Notes: generated from the letters alone by a model not told the origin. Shown: positions 26,096-35,901, numbered from the stretch's first letter. The stretch is DNA of 64,000 nt from an uncultured Clostridia bacterium (GCA_934486735.1 CAKSQL010000009.1:18046-82045), one strand, 5' to 3'. Program-made: numbers and translations.

Positions 26096-28297
26096 CTATT
26101 TTTTCATGCCATACATAAATGATTTCAAATCGTTTATGTCCCAAAGGAAAAATTTCACTTTTTTCCAGCTTTCAAGCTTGTCTGTCGGAATATTGAGAGA
26201 AAATTCTCCCTTTCCGTCCTCTGAAAGTTCTTTTTTATCCGTTTCAATAACAATCATCTTATTATCCGCAGTGTAAACCGCAGCGGCAAAACAAAGTTCG
26301 CCCAAACCTGCATACCTTTGATTGTCAACGCTGACCTGTGCCTTAACCGTTTCACCCGGCTTTATATCGGAAATTTTCGAAACTTCCCTATCCGCCGCCT
26401 TGAATATCAAATCCGTATCAAAGCCGTTGTTATTAATTTTTCCGGAATTTAATGCTCCGTTGTAAACAAATACTTCCGAAACACTGTTCTGCGGTGCCTT
26501 GAAACTGAATCGGAATGAACCCGTTTCATCGGTCGCAGCCTGATTTATGTAATAGTTCGCTCCGTTTTTTTCGGCTGCCCTGATAGTCACCTCGGTGTTT
26601 GCGCTTTCTATTCTTCCCTCGGCAATTATATTCCCATTTTCAAGCGAGAGATTAAATGATTTTTCTTTCTTCGGCTCTTTGCACACAAGAAACATCGGTT
26701 TGAAATCGGCTGTGAATGCCGAATCTGCCAAAAGGGATGAAACTGCTCCGTATGCGTCATAGCAAGCAATTTCTTTGCCGCTGTTTGCTTTTGAAAGGTC
26801 GATCAAAACCTTTGCGTTATCCCCTCCGCAGCTTGACGATACTTGATTTGCGTTTGCCGAAAGCTGAATCTGTCTTTTCTTGCCTTTTTTTGTCCAAAGC
26901 ACGAATATATCCTCGTCCGTAACTCTGTCCCGAAACTCGTAAAGCGCATAATAGCTGTTGCCTTGCCATTTCTTCACAAAATCTGCGTTTGCAAGAATAT
27001 TATTCGCATTCAATAACATGCTGTGCGCTGCTTTCGGAGTTCCATCGTATTCGAGCATTCCGAAATTCGCCTCGGTTGAAGATGCGTCCAAACCGCTGTC
27101 ATGCAATTCATAAAAGAATATCTTATCAATTCTGTCATCCGACTTAAATTCAATCGCCGTCCGCACATTATATGCGCCCTGCTGCTCATCTGTGTATCTG
27201 CCTGTCGAGGTCATATATCCGACCTCGGTTATCCATATAGGCAAATTCAATCCGGCATCCATAATCACTTTCTTGTTATTTGTTATCATCTGTTCAAGAG
27301 TAAGCGACGATTCATCGAAAACTCCGCCGTACCAGCAGCTGTACGGATGCAGGCTGACCGCGTCCATATAAGCTCCGCCGCCTGCATTAAGTACCGCTTT
27401 TGTATATTCCGGTCTTGCTCCGTCCTCGGAAATACCCAAAATATACGCGTCCTTATTCACCGACTTAACCGCATTATACGCGGTTTTCATAACTTGAACA
27501 TAATCCGCTGCACTTGCGCCGCCCGGATTAAAAATCTCATGATTCGGCTCGTTCCATATTTCAAAATATTTCACTTTTCCGCAAAACTCTTTTGCAACAA
27601 ACTTGCAATAGTTTCCGAAAGCTTTAAGCTGCTCTGTTCCAACCGGCATCCCCGGTGTTTTCGTGCCCGTATAAAGAGAATTTCCAAATGCAAGAATCAA
27701 AAGAACCTCAATACCGTTTCGGTTTGCATAATCCACATAATCCTTTATATGCTGCGGAATTTCATATCTGCCCTTTGTTGTCTCAACCTTGTCCCACCTG
27801 CATTCATCTCTTATCATAGTGAAACCTGCCGCCTTTGCCGCTTTCATATCCGAAAGCTTTCGAAACGGCTGGTTATAATCATAATGTGTACAGACGCCCA
27901 TATCGGAAAATGAGCTTTTTCCCTCAAAGACATAAATTGTTTTTGATGCCGACACAATCTTTTTACCTTTCAAAAGCCTGGAAAGCAAAAGGTTATATTT
28001 GCCGCTCTCCGGAGCGGAAAGCAAATATGTTACATCTTCCTCATCAGCCGGCACAAATTTACTCGTAACACTGTCAAAAACAATGCCGTCTTTAATGAGC
28101 GATAAATCTATTTCCATCGGTTCACTCGCACTGCCGGCATTTTCCGCAGTTATACTGACTTCAATCGTTTCGCCGACATTCCCGTACTCCGGGCAGCTTT
28201 TGAATGTAATTTTTGCGTCTGCCGCAAATACGGACGGGAAAAGCCCCGGCAAGAATATACATATTAAAAACAGTGCCGCCGTTCTTATGATTTTCAT
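26096..28297 (-). CDS. Secreted clan GH-A glycoside hydrolase (GH39-like), cluster A
   Basis: A 733-residue exported protein: signal peptide, an Ig-like domain (~28-130), a (beta/alpha)8 domain (~130-440) with FEIWNEPNHE (~245, acid/base Glu) and WITEVGYMTSTG (~354, nucleophile Glu), then beta domains. The last 80 residues hold a short motif, VKFFLWDINDLKSF, that recurs at the end of other proteins here. The glycosidase domain is close to that of the 1145-residue protein at 31187-34624, suggesting duplication. The specificity is unknown; clan GH-A enzymes of this kind act on xylan, mannan or arabinan-type glycans. No SLH domain is present, so it is either released or held by the linked surface proteins. 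Confidence 0.85.
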   Translation of the reverse strand: MKIIRTAALFLICIFLPGLFPSVFAADAKITFKSCPEYGNVGETIEVSITAENAGSASEPMEIDLSLIKDGIVFDSVTSKFVPADEEDVTYLLSAPESGKYNLLLSRLLKGKKIVSASKTIYVFEGKSSFSDMGVCTHYDYNQPFRKLSDMKAAKAAGFTMIRDECRWDKVETTKGRYEIPQHIKDYVDYANRNGIEVLLILAFGNSLYTGTKTPGMPVGTEQLKAFGNYCKFVAKEFCGKVKYFEIWNEPNHEIFNPGGASAADYVQVMKTAYNAVKSVNKDAYILGISEDGARPEYTKAVLNAGGGAYMDAVSLHPYSCWYGGVFDESSLTLEQMITNNKKVIMDAGLNLPIWITEVGYMTSTGRYTDEQQGAYNVRTAIEFKSDDRIDKIFFYELHDSGLDASSTEANFGMLEYDGTPKAAHSMLLNANNILANADFVKKWQGNSYYALYEFRDRVTDEDIFVLWTKKGKKRQIQLSANANQVSSSCGGDNAKVLIDLSKANSGKEIACYDAYGAVSSLLADSAFTADFKPMFLVCKEPKKEKSFNLSLENGNIIAEGRIESANTEVTIRAAEKNGANYYINQAATDETGSFRFSFKAPQNSVSEVFVYNGALNSGKINNNGFDTDLIFKAADREVSKISDIKPGETVKAQVSVDNQRYAGLGELCFAAAVYTADNKMIVIETDKKELSEDGKGEFSLNIPTDKLESWKKVKFFLWDINDLKSFMYGMKK

Positions 28298-28377
28298 ATC
28301 CGGTATCCTTTCATTATTTTATACAGCTACCCTTAAATCAAAGGTCTGCAATCTGTTTTTTTAAAGGAGGTGCAGAG

Positions 28378-28408
28378 AGCTGTGTCTAACCAATCAGTCG
28401 ACACAGCT
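28378..28408 (-). terminator. Hairpin between the repeat-protein gene and the GH-A gene
   Basis: AGCTGTGTC and GACACAGCT form a perfect 9-bp stem around a 13-nt loop, 17 bp past the stop at 28425. No T-run follows directly; possible attenuator. Confidence 0.4.
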
Positions 28409-28424
28409 TTCCGCCGATTAATAA

Positions 28425-31076
28425 TTAGAATTCCAAATTAGTTCCGTAAGGAATCATGCTTGTTATCTTATCCCATGCAAATATCTTCACGTTGTCAGCT
28501 TCCGCATTTGCCGGAAGATCAATTGTAATCTCAGCTGTCATATTCTCATACTCAGATTTTGCAAGAGTAACCGGCTTGTAAGTAACGCCTGTCATTTCTC
28601 CGTTTTTGTAATATGCCGCAATTATAAGCATTTCCTTATCTTCATTTGTAGAATTAACTATCTTAACCGAAACATTTGCGGTTTGCGCCGCCTTAAAGTC
28701 TGCAACGGTCGGCGTGGTATTTCCGCCTACCTTTGCACCGATCAGGCTTATTGCACAATCTCCGTTGTCTGCCGCAAATGCAAAACTCTTGTTATCTTCA
28801 AGTGTTCCGCCCGCCAAAGTTTTAATATCTTTTGTAAGGATGAGCTGATAGTTTTTGCCCGGCTCGAGAAGCTTAGACAATGTCATTGCATACACATTGC
28901 CATTCAAGGCACCCGTATAAGCAACTGTCTTGTCATCGGTAACATTTTTCAAAACAACTGTCTTATCTGTCAGAGTGTTTTCTCTGACAGCTGTGCCGAA
29001 ATCAATCTTAATTACCGAGGTTGAAGCGGAAACTGTACCTGCCAGCGCCGTTTCTTCTCCGTTTGCCTTTACAATGCTTATGTTCGAAGCCTCAACATTA
29101 ATCGGCTCAAGCACATAATTTATGCTTAAATCATCAACGTAGATTGCGCCGTCCGAACCGGAGTATGTCTGTACAAAAAGGCTTGATATATCCGCAAACT
29201 CCTCATTTCCTCCGATAGCTTTGACATCTCTGTTCATTTTTGTATATGTAAATCCGTCAACAGTTACGGAAACATCATACTTCTTTGTGTCCATATCTAT
29301 CGCTGCTTCTATCTCAAACCATTTTCCTGCCTGGCTTGCACTTGCGCTGTAGTCGTCAAATTCGCAGCTGCTGTTGTTCCAGTCTGTATTTGTGTACATG
29401 CCACTCTGAGTTAAGAATACAAATGATAAATATTTATTCTTGGAATCTCCGAGTCCGATATGGAAAATCGGAGCTGTTGTGCCATACTCAACCTTGAATT
29501 TGCCCTTATAAATAACCTTTCCGCTTGTTATCGGTGTTTTGAGAGCTCTCTTTAACATGTTATTATCCACCGATGTTCTGGATAGTTTAAGTGCCTTTCC
29601 GCCGTTCACTCCGTCAGTTTCCGCAAGTTCAGCTTCAACATCTCCGTAAGCATTTTTCCACTGTCTTCTAAGCATTGCCGTGTTGGCATAGCTTTCAAAG
29701 TCATCTCCGATAACAATGCTCGGATCCTCGGGCTCGGGTTCTTTATATTCCGAAACGCTCACATCATCAAAATACACCTCGGCTACGCCGTTTGAGCCGC
29801 CCCATGTCTGAATAAACACTTCGCCTATATCGGTTATATTAGTGCTCGTTCCCACTTGAACCATCGGACATTCTTTAGATGTGTATTCTTTCGTTCCGTC
29901 CCAAACCGTAATGTCATATTTATGGGTATCCATATTTATCTTTGCTTCAACTTCAAACCATTTATCATCTACGGAGTTTTTCGGATATCCCAAGTTGATT
30001 CCGCCTGCCCATGTTGTGTTTGAATACATACCGTCTTTTGAGAGATAAACAAAATTCATGTTCTGTTTTCCGGTTTTATCTCTGATACCAACCAAAAACG
30101 ATCCATTGTTTGCGTTTTTGATTTTGAATTTACTCTTGTAAACAACCTCTCCGTTTGTGATTTCCTTTTCAAGCTTTCGAGCCATCATATTGTTGTCACC
30201 GCTCTGAGTTGAAGTTCTTGTAAACTTCATAACCTTCGAGCCGTTATCCGAAACAATTTCAGGGATTGCAATTCCGCCGTTCTGTACATCTTTCCAAACT
30301 GCTCCAAGTGCCGTATTATCCGCATAGCTTTCAAAATCATCGCTGAACCATGGATCGGCAGGCTCTGCCGGTTTCGGCACACTGACGCTCACATCATCAA
30401 AATACACCTCGGTTGTGCCGTTTGAGCCGCCCCATGTCTGAATGAACACTTCGCCTATATCGGTTATATTAGTACTCGTTCCCACTTGAACCATCGGACA
30501 TTCTTTAGATGTGTATTCTTTCGTTCCGTCCCAAACCATAATGTCATATTTATGGGTATCCATATTTATCTTTGCTTCAACTTCAAACCATTTATCGTCT
30601 ACGGAGTTTTTCGGATATCCCAAGTTGATTCCGCCTGCCCATGTTGTGTTTGAATACATACCGTCTTTTGAGAGATAAACAAAATTCATGTTCTGTTTTC
30701 CGGTTTTATCTCTGATACCAACCAAAAACGATCCATTGTTTGCGTTTTTGATTTTGAATTTACTCTTGTAAACAACCTCTCCGTTTGTGATTTCCTTTTC
30801 AAGCTTTCGAGCCATCATATTGTTGTCACCGCTCTGAGTTGAAGTTCTTGTAAACTTCATAACCTTCGAGCCGTTATCCGAAACAATTTCAGGGATTGCC
30901 ATTCCGCCGTTCTGTACATCTTTCCAAACTGCTCCAAGTGCCGCATTATCCGCATAGCTTTCAAAATCGTCACTCATCCCCGCATTCCATTCGTCTGTTG
31001 CCGAGACAGGCACAACAAGAATTGATATCGTCATCACAGCCGCCAAAAAGGCGCTTAATTTTTTCATGATTTTCAT
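28425..31076 (-). CDS. Secreted protein with three ~200-residue repeats (cluster A)
   Basis: An 883-residue exported protein. ATG 31076 (AGGAAGGA upstream) gives a clean signal peptide, MKIMKKLSAFLAAVMTISIL; the frame itself is open back to 31190. Three repeats of ~200 residues follow. Copies 1 and 2 are almost identical (DDFESYADN to VYFDDVSVS), copy 3 is diverged (DDFESYANTAMLRRQWKNAY). The repeats have the look of LamG/concanavalin-like or CBM-type jelly rolls (FESY..., GMYSNTTWAGG, YFDDVSV). A bacterial Ig-like part and a C-terminal VKIFAWDKITSMIPYG motif close the protein. It probably binds glycans at the cell surface. The catalytic role is absent. Confidence 0.85.
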   Translation of the reverse strand: MKIMKKLSAFLAAVMTISILVVPVSATDEWNAGMSDDFESYADNAALGAVWKDVQNGGMAIPEIVSDNGSKVMKFTRTSTQSGDNNMMARKLEKEITNGEVVYKSKFKIKNANNGSFLVGIRDKTGKQNMNFVYLSKDGMYSNTTWAGGINLGYPKNSVDDKWFEVEAKINMDTHKYDIMVWDGTKEYTSKECPMVQVGTSTNITDIGEVFIQTWGGSNGTTEVYFDDVSVSVPKPAEPADPWFSDDFESYADNTALGAVWKDVQNGGIAIPEIVSDNGSKVMKFTRTSTQSGDNNMMARKLEKEITNGEVVYKSKFKIKNANNGSFLVGIRDKTGKQNMNFVYLSKDGMYSNTTWAGGINLGYPKNSVDDKWFEVEAKINMDTHKYDITVWDGTKEYTSKECPMVQVGTSTNITDIGEVFIQTWGGSNGVAEVYFDDVSVSEYKEPEPEDPSIVIGDDFESYANTAMLRRQWKNAYGDVEAELAETDGVNGGKALKLSRTSVDNNMLKRALKTPITSGKVIYKGKFKVEYGTTAPIFHIGLGDSKNKYLSFVFLTQSGMYTNTDWNNSSCEFDDYSASASQAGKWFEIEAAIDMDTKKYDVSVTVDGFTYTKMNRDVKAIGGNEEFADISSLFVQTYSGSDGAIYVDDLSINYVLEPINVEASNISIVKANGEETALAGTVSASTSVIKIDFGTAVRENTLTDKTVVLKNVTDDKTVAYTGALNGNVYAMTLSKLLEPGKNYQLILTKDIKTLAGGTLEDNKSFAFAADNGDCAISLIGAKVGGNTTPTVADFKAAQTANVSVKIVNSTNEDKEMLIIAAYYKNGEMTGVTYKPVTLAKSEYENMTAEITIDLPANAEADNVKIFAWDKITSMIPYGTNLEF
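29755..30345 (-). repeat. Near-identical ~590-bp direct repeat, copy 1 (within the repeat-protein gene)
   Basis: This stretch recurs 630 bp further on (30385-30975) with only a handful of base differences, for example C/G, A/G and T/C changes at scattered sites. It encodes one whole ~197-residue repeat. Confidence 0.9.
30385..30975 (-). repeat. Near-identical ~590-bp direct repeat, copy 2
   Basis: The partner of 29755-30345 at a period of 630 bp. The two copies are separated by a ~40-bp linker coding for a Pro/Ala/Asp-rich segment. The high DNA identity means recent duplication or gene conversion. Confidence 0.9.
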
Positions 31077-31186
31077 TTTTCCACATTCCTTCCTAATATT
31101 TTGTAATAAATTTATTCTTATCCGGGGAAAAGCATTTTCTGTCCTCCCCGTATAATACGAAATTTCACAAGGCTTGTGCCTTTTTA

Positions 31187-34100
31187 TCACTCGGCAAAAT
31201 CAAAGCACTTGAACAAAGCCGCACTCTTTGTTGTTCCGATTCCGTCGGTGTACATCATATAACCCTTTCTCATCGGTCCATCGTTATCATTCATAATAAG
31301 TGAGAACGATACAGAACTGCCCTCGGTGGGCTTAAAATTCCTGTCAACCGTCTCAGACCATGGGAGTTTCATTTCATAACAGGTTTTTGTTCCCTCGCGC
31401 TTTATTTTAAGCTCAACATTGCTAACCTCTCCGCCGGGGAAAAAGTCGGTGAGCGACGAGAATCTGTAAAGAGACGGTCCGTCCTTTAAAAGCGCTATGC
31501 CATATTCGTTAAATTTTGCGGATTTCAAATGATCCGGCTCTCCTTCCGCAATTCCGAACTGGATACTGTCACCCTGCCACATGCTTCCCGGAACATTATC
31601 CTGACAGAACACATCGTCCTCAGATTCGACCGCAAGATAGAAATAGTCATCATCCCATGCTGTCCATGCCTTGAAACTCGAATCCTCCGGACCGTTCCAC
31701 GCCTCGCCAAGGTTATAATATTTGTCCTCACTGCTCACATCAAGCGGGCGCCCTATCCATTCGCCCTCGGAGATTACTCCGTCAATTGTCGGCGCAGTTT
31801 TTATTCTCGGCATCAAAACCAAATTACCGTTCATGAGTCTGACACGCTGAGATTCCAATCTTATGCTTTTCTCCGCACGTACGCTTTGCCCGTTATCAAG
31901 TTCTGCCAAAATGCTGACGTCATAATATTTCTTTTCGACAGCTCGCGGCATGGTGAGCGGAACAACAATGCTTTCACCCGGTCTCAAAGCACTGAAATGC
32001 GCCGTATTGGAATTATCGCTAATCTCTTGCGGCTCTGTGATTTTACAGCTGCCGGAGTAAGAGGAAACCTCGCTCATATTTTTTATTGTGACATTCGCGG
32101 TGTATCGGTCAAGGCTTTTCTGATTCCTGTTTTCCGAAACAGTCAGCGTTATCGGCTCAATAATATCTACATATATTTTTGTACTTCCAACCAAATTGTC
32201 ACCGTCGTAAAAGTCAACATTTATTTCTTGTTTTCCGACCTTTGTGCTATCGGAAGTCACAAGTTTTATTTCTCCGTTGCCGCCCGAAAGCTTGTCATCC
32301 TTATCAGTAATTACCAACGCACCGGGAATTTTTGCCTCAACCCTCAAATCTCTTTTTTTTGCATCAGTAAATTTAAGATTGAAGTGATCTCCGTTTGCAA
32401 CGATTATGTTGCTGTCGCTGCAGGTTATCTCGGTATCGGAAACGGTGCATCTTGAATAGTTTCCTTCAATATATATAGGTCTGTCTCCCAGTGTCACTGT
32501 AAAGGAACTGTTTTCCATGCTGCCCAAAACATTTCCGTACATATCAAGAACGTTCGCCTTTCCGTCTACTCGGAAAGTTACATTTTCCGCTTCCTGCTTG
32601 TCAGACCAGATAACATTTAGCCGTTCGCCGTTTTTCTTTGTAAATTGGTATGCCTGACGCTTTTCACCAATATCCGGTCTTGTTTCAATTTCCGCATCCG
32701 CAAGCAGCTTGTTCATCTCGGTTACAGCGACATAACTGCGCTTTGCAGACCATGCAGTGTTCGGAGCGGTGAAGTCAGGTGCTTCGTCTATGCTCTCAAT
32801 TGTTTGAGTACCGTTTGTTTTATGACCCACAAGCCCGAAGTTGGATTCCTGAGCGCCTATCTGTGTACCCTTGTTTTGCAAATTGTACAAATAATATCTG
32901 TCAATCAGTTGCTGCCCGACTCCGATAACATATGACTGAATCAGATATATCGCCTGTTTCTCGGGAGATACACCCGCGGGACACGCATTTCCGGAAGTGA
33001 ATCCCATTTCGGTCAGCCAAACTTCTTTTACATTCCCGTTTCCGTACTTTACCATAACATCACGCAATTTCTGCAAATCGCTTATGTATGTGTCCTGTGA
33101 AAACCGTCCGTTCCACTGATACGGATGCACCGAAACCGCGTCACAATAATCATAAATCCCAAGTTCCATGCACATAGTAACGTTTGGAATGTCACTTCCC
33201 GCCATGCCGAATATAACAACCTGTATATCCGGATATTTTGCCTTAATTGCCGGATAACATGCCTTAGTCAATGCAGTGTACGGTCCCATCGCAGTCGCTG
33301 CATCAACTCCGCCGTTAAAGCTCGAATGGTTCGGCTCATTCCAGATTTCAACGGAATCTATCTGGTCATGATATTTATCAAGCACCGCCATCATATATTT
33401 AACAAATGCGTCAATCTCTTCTGTAGTGCTCGGTATCCCAGAACCCGAACCGTAAAGTTTGTTCGAAAACGCGGCGATATAATGCAGCTTCATTTTGCGA
33501 TCTTCAATGACATAAGGATAATCCATGTCTCCGGGAAAATCGTAAACTCCGCGCTTTTTCTCAACATCTGCCCACCTCAGCTCATCGCGCAGTCTTGAAA
33601 ATCCTGCCTCCGCTGCAATTTCAGTAGTTTTGTATTTATCACACCCTTGCAAAACGATATGAGTACAAGCAATCATTTTGTTATTCTTCGCTTCGCTCTC
33701 TTTAAATTTATTGACTATCGAAAAATCATGAACTCCAAGCGATTTTGACGTTTTTTTCTCGCCGCCCTGCTCATATTCGACTATGCTTTCCTCCGAAACC
33801 TTATAGATTCCGAAATTTTTTGCATTGACAACCCATTCATAGTCAAACTTTTCGCCCGGCTCAAAGCTTCTTTCAAAACTTTCCTTTTGAATTTGATTTC
33901 CGTATTCATCATAAACTGCCCAGTTGTATTTCATATCGAGCTTTAAATCGGTAACATTTTCAAAATTCCACACGAGCTTTTTTTCCTCGTCTCCGCCGAA
34001 AATATTTCCCGTGCTCGCCGAGGTCAAGGCTCTCGATATCGGTTTTCGCGGAAAACATTTCTCAATCTCAACTTTTCCTATTATAATATCACTCGACGAC

Positions 34101-34624
34101 ACACTTTCGCCGACGATCGAATACAGCGCAATATTAAAATCGGTGTTTTGCCACGTTCCGCGATACGCTGCATCATTCACATAAAACGTATAGCTTTTCC
34201 AAGTTTTTGAATCGGTCATTCTTACAATATCAGTATGATCCTCCATAATACCGTTGACATTGTTCTGAACCGAATCGTATCTCAGAGTGAAATAACCGTT
34301 TCCCTCATCAAAATAATCCACAGTCACCGTTGTTGCTACCCCGTCGGGTTCTTCCGGGAATACAGCGTCATCCAAATCCAGTTTCATGAAATAACAGCGG
34401 TTTGCCTTAATCATTCTGAGTGCATTTCTTCCTGCACGCTTAATATAGTCAAAACTGTTATCAACTTCTCCGAAATTCATTTGCTTGATATTTGTATATT
34501 CCGGTGTACCCTTTGAAAAATCCACAATCGCTTTGTCGCCAATTTCTGCCGAAGCCGTCGGTGCAACAAGCAGATTTACGGCAAAAACGAATACAAATAA
34601 TGCCGAAACAATTTTCTTTATCAT
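31187..34624 (-). CDS. Large secreted clan GH-A glycosidase with C-terminal CBM9-like domain (cluster A)
   Basis: A 1145-residue exported protein, first gene of cluster A. Signal peptide (MIKKIVSALFVFVFAVNLLV), an N-terminal jelly-roll/Ig region (~30-320), a GH39-like catalytic barrel (~330-620) with VEIWNEPNHSSF (~424) and VWLTEMGFTSG (~537) providing the two Glu, several Ig-like domains, and a C-terminal CBM9/DOMON-like domain (~945-1145: APTIDGVISEGEWIGRPL, WTAWDDDYFYLAVESEDD, WQGDSIQFGIAEG). It probably cleaves a plant hemicellulose or pectin side-chain glycan outside the cell. AAAGGAGG precedes the start. A divergent AraC regulator shares the upstream region. Confidence 0.88.
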   Translation of the reverse strand: MIKKIVSALFVFVFAVNLLVAPTASAEIGDKAIVDFSKGTPEYTNIKQMNFGEVDNSFDYIKRAGRNALRMIKANRCYFMKLDLDDAVFPEEPDGVATTVTVDYFDEGNGYFTLRYDSVQNNVNGIMEDHTDIVRMTDSKTWKSYTFYVNDAAYRGTWQNTDFNIALYSIVGESVSSSDIIIGKVEIEKCFPRKPISRALTSASTGNIFGGDEEKKLVWNFENVTDLKLDMKYNWAVYDEYGNQIQKESFERSFEPGEKFDYEWVVNAKNFGIYKVSEESIVEYEQGGEKKTSKSLGVHDFSIVNKFKESEAKNNKMIACTHIVLQGCDKYKTTEIAAEAGFSRLRDELRWADVEKKRGVYDFPGDMDYPYVIEDRKMKLHYIAAFSNKLYGSGSGIPSTTEEIDAFVKYMMAVLDKYHDQIDSVEIWNEPNHSSFNGGVDAATAMGPYTALTKACYPAIKAKYPDIQVVIFGMAGSDIPNVTMCMELGIYDYCDAVSVHPYQWNGRFSQDTYISDLQKLRDVMVKYGNGNVKEVWLTEMGFTSGNACPAGVSPEKQAIYLIQSYVIGVGQQLIDRYYLYNLQNKGTQIGAQESNFGLVGHKTNGTQTIESIDEAPDFTAPNTAWSAKRSYVAVTEMNKLLADAEIETRPDIGEKRQAYQFTKKNGERLNVIWSDKQEAENVTFRVDGKANVLDMYGNVLGSMENSSFTVTLGDRPIYIEGNYSRCTVSDTEITCSDSNIIVANGDHFNLKFTDAKKRDLRVEAKIPGALVITDKDDKLSGGNGEIKLVTSDSTKVGKQEINVDFYDGDNLVGSTKIYVDIIEPITLTVSENRNQKSLDRYTANVTIKNMSEVSSYSGSCKITEPQEISDNSNTAHFSALRPGESIVVPLTMPRAVEKKYYDVSILAELDNGQSVRAEKSIRLESQRVRLMNGNLVLMPRIKTAPTIDGVISEGEWIGRPLDVSSEDKYYNLGEAWNGPEDSSFKAWTAWDDDYFYLAVESEDDVFCQDNVPGSMWQGDSIQFGIAEGEPDHLKSAKFNEYGIALLKDGPSLYRFSSLTDFFPGGEVSNVELKIKREGTKTCYEMKLPWSETVDRNFKPTEGSSVSFSLIMNDNDGPMRKGYMMYTDGIGTTKSAALFKCFDFAE

Positions 34625-34681
34625 TAATATCCTCCTTTTGCAAAATTATGCCAAACATCCAAATCTGTTTTTTTTGAAATG

Positions 34682-34722
34682 TTTGGTATAATTTTAGGCG
34701 TTTTAACAAAATTTATACCAAA
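34682..34722. promoter_or_regulatory. 10-bp inverted repeat between cluster A and its divergent AraC gene
   Basis: TTTGGTATAA (34682-34691) and TTATACCAAA (34713-34722) form a perfect inverted repeat with a 21-bp gap, two helical turns. It lies between the start of the 1145-residue gene and the AraC promoter, a good position for an AraC-type or repressor site controlling both. Confidence 0.5.
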
Positions 34723-34738
34723 ATATGCCCCAAACAGA

Positions 34739-34767
34739 TTGACATTCAACAACTTTTATGCTATAAT
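34739..34767 (+). promoter_or_regulatory. Promoter of the AraC gene
   Basis: TTGACA (34739-34744), 17 bp, TATAAT (34762-34767): full consensus, with a leader of about 120 nt. Confidence 0.75.
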
Positions 34768-34893
34768 TGTATCATACAAAAGAGAAAATTTCTATCATAA
34801 TCGTATCGTCTTTTTTACAAAATCGTGTCATTTTAAGAAAGAAAAAAGGTTTTAATTGCAATATATACCATTATGCATAAAAAGAGGTGTGTC

Positions 34894-35757
34894 ATGAAAA
34901 CAATACGAAAAGGAATCGATAATGAGCTTATTTTCGGACATTTTTTCGACCCGTCCATGCCTATTTTTCATGTTATGGCAGGAATTACATTCCCCGACCC
35001 AAATTATGAAATGCAGCGTTTTGACGAACCGAATTATACTTTTGAGTATATAATTGACGGCAAATGCGCCGTTCAGATAGATGATAATATTTTCACTGCC
35101 GAGACAGGAGACGTTATAATTTTTCCGCCGAGTACGTTTCAACATTTCTATTCGGACAAGAAAAACCCCGTAAAAAAAATATGGGCTATATTTAATTATG
35201 ATTTTACCTTTGTTGAAATGCTCGTGAAAGCTTATCGCCTGGATGGCATTATGCATGTGAAGAATGTATCGCATACGGATATTCCGACCATTTTGGAGGA
35301 AATTGTATATATAGTACGCAATCGCCCGGATGGCTTTTCCAGACGGCTTGAACTTGACATCCATAAACTGATCGGCGAAATTTCCGATTGCGCCGCATTG
35401 CAAGACGAAGAATGTTCAATTGCCGAACTGGGGAAAAGACATATTGACAGAATGCTTAACATGCATTTTAAAATAGATGATATATGTAAGCTGATAGGGA
35501 CAAGCCGCTCGCAGTTTTTCCGAAGCTTTAAAAAGGAGTTCGGCATTTCTCCAACGGTGTATATAATCGATCAAAAAATAAATCTGTCCAAGCAAATTCT
35601 GACGGAAGGCAACACTTCCATAACCGATATTGCAAACTCGTTCGACTTCTCGAGCGTGGCTCATTATTCAAGTACGTTTAAAAGAATTGTCGGCTGCACA
35701 CCACTGGAATATCGAAAACGCGCCGCAGCACATGAAGATAAAAAAGTTTCCGAATAA
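34894..35757 (+). CDS. AraC-family regulator, divergent from cluster A
   Basis: A 287-residue AraC/XylS regulator: cupin sensor at about residues 35-110 (NYTFEYIIDGKCAVQIDDNI, GDVIIFPPSTFQHFYS) and the double HTH at the C-terminus (KIDDICKLIGTSRSQFFRSF and ITDIANSFDFSSVAHYSSTF). ATG 34894 is preferred to the frame's first ATG (34873) because GAGGTG lies 7 nt before it. Its head-to-head position with the large glycosidase/SLH cluster makes it the likely activator of that cluster in response to a breakdown sugar. Confidence 0.9.
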   Translation: MKTIRKGIDNELIFGHFFDPSMPIFHVMAGITFPDPNYEMQRFDEPNYTFEYIIDGKCAVQIDDNIFTAETGDVIIFPPSTFQHFYSDKKNPVKKIWAIFNYDFTFVEMLVKAYRLDGIMHVKNVSHTDIPTILEEIVYIVRNRPDGFSRRLELDIHKLIGEISDCAALQDEECSIAELGKRHIDRMLNMHFKIDDICKLIGTSRSQFFRSFKKEFGISPTVYIIDQKINLSKQILTEGNTSITDIANSFDFSSVAHYSSTFKRIVGCTPLEYRKRAAAHEDKKVSE

Positions 35758-35842
35758 AATACCGCCCGCAGACGCAGAAATAAGACAGCATTTTTGATTT
35801 TCCGTCATTGCATGTATTCGCAAATTCCCGCAAATAAAAAAC

Positions 35843-35901
35843 GCATATGAATCGACTCCCGAAAGTCAAAATAACTGACATTTGGGAGTCGGTTCATATG
35901 C
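35843..35901. terminator. Bidirectional terminator, ~24-bp stem
   Basis: GCATATGAATCGACTCCC pairs with GGGAGTCGGTTCATATGC (one G-U), continued inward by AAAGTCA/TGACATTT. It separates the AraC gene from the converging cotJC fragment. It is like the 22-bp hairpin at 20275-20320 in length and placement. Confidence 0.6.

Noticed and set aside
28364..28434. Plus-strand mini-frame after AAAGGAGGTG in the gap at 28300-28424
   Set aside because: Good-looking ribosome site but only about 19 codons from a GTG, overlapping the antisense end of the repeat-protein gene and a hairpin; probably accidental.
31529..32455. Long plus-strand frame (about 308 codons) inside the 1145-residue glycosidase gene
   Set aside because: Antisense to a gene with intact catalytic and CBM9-like motifs; no promoter, ribosome site or domain. 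Similar long antisense frames at 45756-46757, 27101-27913 and 56169-56903 were rejected for the same reason.
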